Below are positions 1 through 6,046 of a stretch of 8,564 nt of DNA, piece by piece. The notes beneath the pieces are model-generated. The model saw only the letters and a program-made list of their open reading frames with translations, did not search any database and was not told where the DNA came from. Made by a program: the position numbers and the translations under genes. This stretch comes from CAWVWF01 sp963933885 (lineage in GTDB: Bacteria > Bacteroidota > Bacteroidia > Flavobacteriales_C > GCA-002722245), in assembly GCA_963933885.1 (NCBI GenBank), contig CAWVWF010000158.1, positions 1-8,564 of the forward strand. Reading direction: 5' to 3'. Each line of letters begins with the position of its first letter. Position 1 is the stretch's first letter.

Positions 1-1199
1 TCACAAGGAATTAATTTAGTTCCTTGATGAATTAATTGATAAAAAGCATGTTGTCCGTTAGTACCTGGTTCTCCCCATACAATTGGTCCAGTACTATAAT
101 CTACAGCTTCTCCATTCTTAGTTACACTCTTTCCGTTACTTTCCATATCTCCTTGCTGAAAATATGCAGCAAAACGATGTAAATATTGATCATATGGTAA
201 AATAGCGTAAGAGTCTGCTTTAAAAAAGTTATTATACCAAACTCCTATTAAACCAAGGATAACAGGAATATTATCTTCTAATTCTGCAGTTTCAAAATGG
301 TTATCCATTTCATGAGCTCCTTGAAGCAATTCCTCGAAATTTTCAAAACCAACAGACAACGCAACTGATAATCCAATTGCACTCCATAAACTATATCTTC
401 CTCCTACCCAATCCCAAAACTCAAACATGTTTTCAGCATCGATTCCAAATTCTGTAACAGATTTTGAATTTGTAGATAGAGCAACAAAATGCTTTGCTAC
501 ATAGCTCTTATCTGAAGCTGATTTCAAAAACCAACTCTTCGCAGAATTTGCATTTGTTAATGTTTCTTGAGTAGTAAATGTTTTAGAAGCTATTATGAAT
601 AATGTAGTTTCTGGATCTACCTTTTTTAAGGTTTCGGTAATATGAGTTCCATCAATATTAGATACAAAATGAACATTCAAACTTGCTTTCGCATATGGCT
701 TCAATGCTTCTGTAACCATATACGGCCCTAAATCAGACCCTCCTATTCCTATATTAACTACATCAGTTATAGACTTACCTGTATATCCTTTCCATTCTCC
801 TGATCTTACTTTATCAGAAAAGGTTTTCATCTTACCTAGAACATTATTGATTCCAGGCATGACATCTTCACCTTCAACTAAAACAGGATTGTTTGATCTA
901 TTTCTTAAAGCAACATGTAATACAGATCTTTTCTCTGTGTTATTAATCACATCACCATTAAACATGGCTTTAATCCCATCCTTAACACCACATTCATTAG
1001 CTAAGTCAACTAAAAGTTTAACCGTCTCTTTATCGAGCCTGTTCTTAGAATAGTCTAAGAGAATATCATTAAGTTGGATTGTAAACTCTTTAAACCGAGA
1101 TGAGTTCTCAGTAAATAAAGATTTTATCTCTACATCTTTAACTTTGTCAAAGTGCGTTTCAAGCTTTTTCCAAGATGAAAGATCAGTAAGTTTTCCCAT
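1..1199 (-). CDS. pgi: Glucose-6-phosphate isomerase, C-terminus cut by window edge
   Basis: Cytosolic enzyme of glycolysis and gluconeogenesis that interconverts glucose 6-phosphate and fructose 6-phosphate. The frame reads backwards from ATG at 1199 and is open to the left edge, giving 399 complete codons of the roughly 545 expected for the family. Visible family signatures are GIGGSDLGP (residues 151-159, sugar-phosphate binding), ASKTFTTQET, GGRYSLWSAIGL, QQGDMESNGK and GEPGTNGQHAFYQ. By alignment from memory with E. coli Pgi, E353 and H384 match catalytic Glu355 and His386; the Lys514 equivalent lies outside the window. The start at 1199 fits, because the N-terminus (MGKLTDLSSWKKL) resembles Bacteroidota homologues. 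A -7-like element lies about 25 nt upstream, and the start codon sits inside one arm of an inverted repeat. The gene follows the FMN reductase on the same strand after a 74-nt gap but appears to have its own promoter. Confidence 0.98.
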   Translation of the reverse strand, partial: MGKLTDLSSWKKLETHFDKVKDVEIKSLFTENSSRFKEFTIQLNDILLDYSKNRLDKETVKLLVDLANECGVKDGIKAMFNGDVINNTEKRSVLHVALRNRSNNPVLVEGEDVMPGINNVLGKMKTFSDKVRSGEWKGYTGKSITDVVNIGIGGSDLGPYMVTEALKPYAKASLNVHFVSNIDGTHITETLKKVDPETTLFIIASKTFTTQETLTNANSAKSWFLKSASDKSYVAKHFVALSTNSKSVTEFGIDAENMFEFWDWVGGRYSLWSAIGLSVALSVGFENFEELLQGAHEMDNHFETAELEDNIPVILGLIGVWYNNFFKADSYAILPYDQYLHRFAAYFQQGDMESNGKSVTKNGEAVDYSTGPIVWGEPGTNGQHAFYQLIHQGTKLIPC

Positions 1200-1247
1200 G
1201 TTGATTAGTTCAATTGTAAAGTACAAAAGTAACAGTAATCAACATGG
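1196..1247. repeat. 12-bp perfect inverted repeat spanning the pgi start codon
   Basis: The left arm CCATGTTGATTA (1196-1207) is the exact reverse complement of the right arm TAATCAACATGG (1236-1247), with a 28-bp spacer and 40 bp between arm centres. The left arm contains the pgi start codon. The putative -7 element lies in the spacer. It could be a pair of operator half-sites flanking the promoter. In a transcript reading through from upstream it could instead be a hairpin that hides the pgi start. No function is proven. Confidence 0.5.
1224..1231 (-). promoter_or_regulatory. Putative -7 element of the pgi promoter
   Basis: Read on the minus strand this is TACTTTTG, an exact match to the Bacteroidota -7 consensus TAnnTTTG. 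It would start transcription near 1217-1220 and leave a leader of about 20 nt before the pgi ATG. No convincing TTTG or TTG lies 17-23 nt upstream, so the -33 half is missing or poor. The element sits between the two arms of the inverted repeat at 1196-1247. Confidence 0.45.
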
Positions 1248-1273
1248 AATGACCCTTATTTTAGAAATAAATC

Positions 1274-1801
1274 TTAGCCAATTGCATTTTCGAATTCTTT
1301 AACCACTTTATTAAAAGCAGTCTTTAATGTTTCATCAGAAATTCCATCAGAAAAATTATCATAAAAAGATGGTAGTGAGAATGTAAATACATTTTCATTT
1401 GATCTTTTAAACCCTGGGACAACAACTTCTAAAACACCTTGTCCACCTCTTGCTCCTGGGGAAGTTGCTAGAACTAATAATGGCTTCCCTTGCCATACAT
1501 TCATATCTATTCTAGATACCCAATCATATATATTTTTATAAGCAGCAGAAACATTTCCGTTATGCTCCGCAAATGAAATAACGATAGCATCTGCATTATC
1601 AATTTTTCTTTTAAAGGATTTAGCTAATGGATGAATTCCATTTTCTCCCTCTTTGTCCACACTATAAATTGGCATTTCAAATTCATTCAAATCTAAAACT
1701 TCTACTTCTGCTCCTTCAACAAGACTTGCTGAATAAGTTGCTAATGTTTTATTGATTGATTTTTTACTGCTACTTGCTCCAAAAGCTATAATACTTTTCA
1801 T
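1274..1801 (-). CDS. NAD(P)H-dependent FMN reductase family protein (flavodoxin-like fold)
   Basis: A soluble flavoprotein of 175 residues, the usual length for the NADPH-dependent FMN reductase family, which reduces free flavin, quinones, azo dyes or chromate with NAD(P)H. The N-terminal strand and loop FGASSSKKSINKTL (residues 7-20) is the FMN phosphate-binding loop. The block EHNGNVSAAYKNIYDWVSR (79-97) matches the family's E-x-N-G...KN..DW.SR signature near the isoalloxazine ring. SPGARGGQ (114-121) is the third conserved loop. The physiological substrate cannot be read from sequence. The gene lies 84 nt downstream of the histidine kinase on the same strand, but the gap holds a promoter overlapped by a long palindrome. 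It is therefore probably its own transcription unit under a dedicated repressor or redox-sensing regulator, which is not in the window. Confidence 0.93.
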   Translation of the reverse strand: MKSIIAFGASSSKKSINKTLATYSASLVEGAEVEVLDLNEFEMPIYSVDKEGENGIHPLAKSFKRKIDNADAIVISFAEHNGNVSAAYKNIYDWVSRIDMNVWQGKPLLVLATSPGARGGQGVLEVVVPGFKRSNENVFTFSLPSFYDNFSDGISDETLKTAFNKVVKEFENAIG

Positions 1802-1810
1802 ATTGTTTGT

Positions 1811-1844
1811 CTTAACTATATTTGTTGCAACAAGTATAGTTAAG
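1811..1844. promoter_or_regulatory. 34-bp near-perfect palindrome, probable operator
   Basis: The centre is TTGTTGCAACAA (1822-1833), flanked by CTTAACTATA (1811-1820) and its exact reverse complement TATAGTTAAG (1835-1844). Sixteen of 17 base pairs match; the only mismatch is 1821/1834. There is no loop, which fits a protein-binding site on DNA better than an RNA hairpin. It covers the -7 element and predicted start site of the FMN reductase promoter, the position for a repressor. TTG...CAA palindromes of this kind are typical of MarR-type dimeric regulators, but the family of the regulator is inferred only. Confidence 0.75.
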
Positions 1845-1862
1845 TTTTTCTGTTACGGCAAG
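1831..1862 (-). promoter_or_regulatory. Promoter of the FMN reductase gene
   Basis: On the minus strand a CTTG box (1862-1859, consensus TTTG) is followed after 20 nt by TATACTTG (1838-1831), which differs from the Bacteroidota -7 consensus TAnnTTTG at one position. The spacing agrees with the usual N19 or so. Transcription would begin around 1825 and leave a leader of roughly 25 nt. The -7 box lies wholly inside the palindrome at 1811-1844. Confidence 0.6.
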
Positions 1863-1885
1863 ATTAATTACAATAAATTATTTGA

Positions 1886-3880
1886 TTAATGTTTACAAAC
1901 GGAGAATGGGAACTGTAAAACGAAATCTGCCCCCTTTCCTAATTCTGATAAAATGTATACTTCTCCCCCAGCTTTCTCAACAATTTTCTTAACTATAGGA
2001 AGCCCGATTCCAGTTGCTTCGTATGCATCTTTCTGTTTTAATGTTTCAAATAAGTTAAAAACTTTATCATGAAACATTGGATCAATCCCAATTCCATTGT
2101 CTTTAAAATGAATAACAAATTCTCGCTTTTTCAAACCTGGATAAATGATAATTTCAGGATTCTCACTGTTATTATACTTTATGGAATTCGTTAATAAATT
2201 CTGAACAACTTGAACTAACTCAACTTTATTCATTAGTATTTTAGGTAAGTCTTTCGAAATATTTAATTTAAATTTTTCAGGAATTTCAATTAGTTCTATC
2301 ACCTCAGCAACAACAGCATTCATATCTACCCATTCCTTCTCATCTGAAGTACCAACCTGAGCGAAATTTAGGACAGACATAATTAAAGCTTCCATTTTTA
2401 GTATTCTGCTATCAATAAGGTCAATATTATCTTGGACTCCCTTTGGAAGTGCTAACCCAGCTTCTTCGAGATCTTCCTTTACAAAATAAATTAAAGTTTT
2501 CACAGCTCTTAGTGGTGACTTCAAATCATGAGAAAGTACAAATGAGAATTGTTCTAGCTCATAATTTTTCCGAACTATTTCTTCAGAAATCAAAGCCTGA
2601 TTGGTAATATCAAACCGAATTGACATATAATAATCTGGTTTATTATTATCATTAAAGAAAGGTACTATTGTAGTATCCACCCAATAGTAAGTTCCATTTT
2701 TCGCTTGATTTTTAATTGTCCCTCTCCAGATCTCTCCACCCGAAATAGTTTTCCACATATCTCTAAAAAATGGAGCTGAATGTTCTCCTGAATTAACAAG
2801 ACTGTGATCTTGACCTATCAATTCTTTTTCAGAATACTGTGAAATTTTCTGGAATTTTTTATTTGCATATACTATTACACCCGACTTATCTGTAATAGAA
2901 ACCAAAGCCGATTGATCAAGTGCATTTTTATAATCTTCTACATTTTTATTTGCGGCTTGGGTTAACGTAACATTCCTCACTACACCTGTCAGCATGGTTC
3001 CTTTTTCATTAAACACTCCTTTCGCTTCAAAGTGTTTAGTCACGTCATCAAGCTTAACTCTAAAAGTAATAATTTGGAACTCCTTATTTTTAAATGCTTT
3101 AAAAAAGGAATTTTTAACTAATTTAAAATCAGCCGGATAAATCAACTTCTCTACCTCCTTTAATTCCCTGTCTTTTGAAATCCCAATCAACTTAGGGTTA
3201 AACATAAATAATAGCCCATGAGATAATTCAAGCTCACCTGTCTTTAAATCAAACCAAAAACTCCCGATTTCACCAATCACTTGAGCATTATCTAACCTCT
3301 CTTTTCCATCACGCATAATGGCATGATAATCCTTGTGACTCTTTTCATTATATATAAAAATGAGTGATGACTTTGCAAAAAAGAATAATAGAGCCAGTAA
3401 AAAAGAAAGCTCTCTATTATGCTCAAACTCTTCTATTGTTGGAAAAACAACTCCCATCTCAATTAAACCAAAAAAGAAAAAGATAATTAAGACTGAGGAT
3501 ATAATAGATATGTAACCTGCTCGAACACCTAATAGGAAAAAAGACAACATTACACCTACTGCCAGAAATATCAAATTCCGGGGTTCAAAACCACCCGCTA
3601 GCATTATTTGTAAAACTTGGGTTATAATATATGCTGAGACAAATACCGCTTTCGAATTTTCAAAATCTTGAATTCTTGCTAAATAAATCGGAAATAAAAA
3701 AACGAAAGCATTTAGCAAAATAATTACACCATCACTAAAATCTCCTAGAAAAAACAAATACAACCCTAAAAAAAACAGGGTATTAAACATAAAGATTGAG
3801 AACATCAGCAACAAACTAATTTTTTGCTTCTCAAACGGGAACTTCTTCCCTATGTCGTATTTTAAAATTTTATTTATCAT
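1886..3880 (-). CDS. Membrane-bound PAS-domain sensor histidine kinase
   Basis: A 664-residue inner-membrane sensor kinase that would autophosphorylate on His and pass the phosphate to a response regulator. About six hydrophobic helices fill residues 20-177 (roughly 21-45, 51-69, 77-96, 102-119, 122-145, 158-177), with almost no periplasmic domain. Two PAS/PAC folds follow (about 195-305 and 313-428); the second is clearer, with the block ITDKSGVIVYANKKF and a W-R-G-x-I-K-N segment. The HisKA dimerisation domain carries the phospho-acceptor H451 in SHDLKSPLR. The ATPase domain has an N box (NLLTNSIKYN, 561-570), G1 box (DNGIGID, 594-600), F box (around 608-611) and G2 box (GIGLPIV, 624-630). 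All key residues are present, so the enzyme looks active. It has no receiver domain, and no response regulator is in the window, so it is an orphan here. The stimulus is unknown. It is divergent from dnaG, with 78 bp between the start codons. Confidence 0.95.
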   Translation of the reverse strand: MINKILKYDIGKKFPFEKQKISLLLMFSIFMFNTLFFLGLYLFFLGDFSDGVIILLNAFVFLFPIYLARIQDFENSKAVFVSAYIITQVLQIMLAGGFEPRNLIFLAVGVMLSFFLLGVRAGYISIISSVLIIFFFFGLIEMGVVFPTIEEFEHNRELSFLLALLFFFAKSSLIFIYNEKSHKDYHAIMRDGKERLDNAQVIGEIGSFWFDLKTGELELSHGLLFMFNPKLIGISKDRELKEVEKLIYPADFKLVKNSFFKAFKNKEFQIITFRVKLDDVTKHFEAKGVFNEKGTMLTGVVRNVTLTQAANKNVEDYKNALDQSALVSITDKSGVIVYANKKFQKISQYSEKELIGQDHSLVNSGEHSAPFFRDMWKTISGGEIWRGTIKNQAKNGTYYWVDTTIVPFFNDNNKPDYYMSIRFDITNQALISEEIVRKNYELEQFSFVLSHDLKSPLRAVKTLIYFVKEDLEEAGLALPKGVQDNIDLIDSRILKMEALIMSVLNFAQVGTSDEKEWVDMNAVVAEVIELIEIPEKFKLNISKDLPKILMNKVELVQVVQNLLTNSIKYNNSENPEIIIYPGLKKREFVIHFKDNGIGIDPMFHDKVFNLFETLKQKDAYEATGIGLPIVKKIVEKAGGEVYILSELGKGADFVLQFPFSVCKH

Positions 3881-3923
3881 TCAGTAAAAGCTTCCAGTAC
3901 TATACCTTGCATTTTCTCAATTG

Positions 3924-3954
3924 TTTCAAATTCTAAACAAAACAATTACCTTTG
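3924..3954 (+). promoter_or_regulatory. dnaG promoter, Bacteroidota type
   Basis: A perfect -7 element TACCTTTG (3947-3954) is preceded, at exactly 19 nt, by TTTC (3924-3927), a three-of-four match to the -33 consensus TTTG. An alternative TTG at 3921-3923 would give a 23-nt spacer. The -7 box ends only 4 nt before the GTG start codon of dnaG, so transcription should begin at or next to the start codon. Confidence 0.65.
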
Positions 3955-3958
3955 CATT

Positions 3959-5971
3959 GTGATTCCAAAAGAAACCATAGAGAAAATTCACGACGAAGCT
4001 CGTATAGACGAAGTAGTTGGTGATTTTGTTGCATTAAAAAAGCGTGGTGCAAACATGCTTGGGAACTGCCCTTTCCACAACGAAAAAACACCTTCGTTCA
4101 CAGTTTCCCCAGCGAAAGGTATTTTTAAATGTTTTGGATGTGGAGCTTCAGGAAATTCAGTGAATTTTGTGATGCAACATGAGCAAATGTCTTATCCAGA
4201 AGCTTTAAAGTTTCTAGCTAAAAAATACAACATTGAAGTTCAAGAGGAAGAACTTTCCCCTGAAGAAAAGGAAAAAAGTAATGTTCGTGAGAGTTTATAT
4301 TTAGCTACACAATTCGCTAAAGACCACTTCATAAACAACTTACACAATACAGATGAAGGAAAATCAGTTGGTTTAGGTTATTTTAAAAGTAGAGGGATTT
4401 CCGATGATATGCTAGAGAAATTTGGCTTGGGATATTCTTTTGAAGAAAATAATCACTTCTCAAAAATAGCTCTTGCTAAAGGATACAAAACTGACAATCT
4501 TGTAAATGCCGGATTAATCTCCAATAAAAACAATCGTACTTATGATCGTTTTAGAGGAAGGGTGATTTTTCCAATTCACAATATATCTGGAAGAGCTGTA
4601 GGTTTTGGAGCACGTATTTTACAACTTGATAAAAAAGCTGCAAAATATTTAAACTCTCCGGAAACTGACATATACCATAAGAGTAATGTCCTTTACGGAT
4701 TGCATCTCGCTAAAAGAGCGATGATTCAACAAGACAATTGTTTTTTGGTTGAGGGATATACTGATGTAATATCATTCCATCAAAAAGAAATTGAAAACGT
4801 TGTTGCCTCAAGTGGTACTTCGTTAACAGTTGGACAAATTAAATTAATAAAACGTTTCACACCTAATATCACAGTACTTTATGATGGTGATGCCGCAGGT
4901 ATCAAAGCATCTTTTAGAGGGATTGATCTGATACTAAAGGAAGGTATGAATGTTAAAGTTATCACCTTTCCTGATGGAGAGGATCCTGATAGTTTTGCCA
5001 GAAAAAACACAACAACTGAGCTTGAAGAATTTATTGAAGAAAACGCACAAGATTTCATCAACTTTAAAACTTCAATTTTATTAAAAGACGCAGGTAACGA
5101 TCCAATTAAAAAAGCTGGATTAATTAAAGAGATTATGCAATCTATCTCTTTAATTCCGGATATGATTATTCGTTCTGTATATACCAAAGAGGCCGCTAAT
5201 CTACTAGAGATTGGAGAGCAAACTTTAATTAACGAATTAAATAAAACTCGAAGAGATCAAGTAGCTAAAGAAACCAAGTATAAAGGTACAACGCCACCAC
5301 CTGAAAGTGACATGGCTCCACCTCCTGATTTCTTACCTCCAGACTTAGAGTATTTATCACAGGAAATTCAACAACAAGGTGGAAATTTCCCTCCTAAAAA
5401 TGCTATTCCTCAATTCCCTAATAATTTTGAAGAAGCTACAATTCTGCGTTTACTAATGCAATTTGGACATGTTGAACTTCAACTAAGAACCCAAGAAGAG
5501 ACTGAAAAAGGAGAAGAGGTAAAAATGCATACAATTACAATTGCTGAATACATTATCAGCGATTTAAATGATGAAGAGATTAGTTTTGATAATCCAAAAC
5601 ATCAATCTATTTGGATTACTTTCCAATCAAAAATACAGGAAGGTGAAATTCCTACTGAAAAATTCTTCCTTCAGAGCGCTGAGGCTGAAATGGTGAAACA
5701 AGTTATTGAAATGACAGATCAACCACATTCACTTGGGAATTGGCAAAAACATTCAATTTTTGTTACTACCGAAGAAGATAAAATTAGACTTGCAGTTAAT
5801 GATGCTTTAAACACTTTAAAGCTTACTAAAATCAAGTATCAAATTGCAGAGATTACAACGCAAATTGAATCAGGAGAATTTCCTGAGGAAGTAGATATGC
5901 TCATAAATCAACTAACACTACTCAACCACGCTAAGAAGACTTTTTCAAGTGCTTTAGGTCGTAATCTATAA
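3959..5971 (+). CDS. dnaG: DNA primase DnaG
   Basis: Makes the short RNA primers for lagging-strand synthesis, acting with the replicative helicase DnaB. The N-terminal CHC2 zinc-binding domain has ligands C37, H40, C58 and C61. The RNA-polymerase core has YDRFRGRVIFPI (195-206), close to the family's YDRFR.R..FPI. The Toprim active site has E265 in VEGYTD, D309 and D311 in YDGDAAG, and the acidic DGEDPDSF segment (339-346). A proline-rich linker (about 443-488) leads to the C-terminal helicase-interacting region (about 490-670), which is less conserved. The total of 670 residues is typical of Bacteroidota. GTG at 3959 is chosen because the following residues (IEKIHDEARIDEVVGDF) match the conserved N-terminus. 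The next in-frame Met, M33, would delete it, and no ATG lies just upstream. The M23 peptidase follows on the same strand after 75 nt. Confidence 0.98.
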   Translation: MIPKETIEKIHDEARIDEVVGDFVALKKRGANMLGNCPFHNEKTPSFTVSPAKGIFKCFGCGASGNSVNFVMQHEQMSYPEALKFLAKKYNIEVQEEELSPEEKEKSNVRESLYLATQFAKDHFINNLHNTDEGKSVGLGYFKSRGISDDMLEKFGLGYSFEENNHFSKIALAKGYKTDNLVNAGLISNKNNRTYDRFRGRVIFPIHNISGRAVGFGARILQLDKKAAKYLNSPETDIYHKSNVLYGLHLAKRAMIQQDNCFLVEGYTDVISFHQKEIENVVASSGTSLTVGQIKLIKRFTPNITVLYDGDAAGIKASFRGIDLILKEGMNVKVITFPDGEDPDSFARKNTTTELEEFIEENAQDFINFKTSILLKDAGNDPIKKAGLIKEIMQSISLIPDMIIRSVYTKEAANLLEIGEQTLINELNKTRRDQVAKETKYKGTTPPPESDMAPPPDFLPPDLEYLSQEIQQQGGNFPPKNAIPQFPNNFEEATILRLLMQFGHVELQLRTQEETEKGEEVKMHTITIAEYIISDLNDEEISFDNPKHQSIWITFQSKIQEGEIPTEKFFLQSAEAEMVKQVIEMTDQPHSLGNWQKHSIFVTTEEDKIRLAVNDALNTLKLTKIKYQIAEITTQIESGEFPEEVDMLINQLTLLNHAKKTFSSALGRNL

Positions 5972-5983
5972 TCGGTTGTGAAC

Positions 5984-6000
5984 AACTTTTACTAAAAGTT
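5984..6000 (+). other. Small AT-rich hairpin in the dnaG to M23 peptidase gap
   Basis: AACTTTT (5984-5990) and AAAAGTT (5994-6000) form a perfect 7-bp stem with a 3-nt loop, 12 nt after the dnaG stop codon, followed by the T-rich TATATTT. The stem has only one G-C pair, so it could be a weak terminator or attenuator, or chance in AT-rich DNA. A possible weak promoter for the peptidase (TTG at 5976-5978, 22 nt, TATATTTC at 6001-6008) overlaps this stretch, so the gene may be expressed both by readthrough and on its own. Confidence 0.3.
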
Positions 6001-6046
6001 TATATTTCCGCTTTGCTTTAAAACTAACTTTAGTGCCAAAAGGAAT

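Noticed and set aside
847..1053. 68-codon open frame on the plus strand
   Set aside because: It lies entirely inside pgi on the opposite strand, and its product has no recognisable features.
1817..1824. TATATTTG on the plus strand, a perfect -7 match
   Set aside because: It is a side effect of the palindrome's symmetry. It has no -33 box at the right distance and no plus-strand gene follows before 3959.
1811..1850. Palindrome plus T-run read as a rho-independent terminator
   Set aside because: The T-run (1845-1849) follows only on the plus strand, where no gene ends. On the minus strand, downstream of the kinase, the palindrome is followed by ACAAACAATA. The lack of a loop also favours a protein-binding site.
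4879..5187. 102-codon open frame on the minus strand
   Set aside because: It is antisense to the Toprim region of dnaG and is a by-product of the real reading frame.
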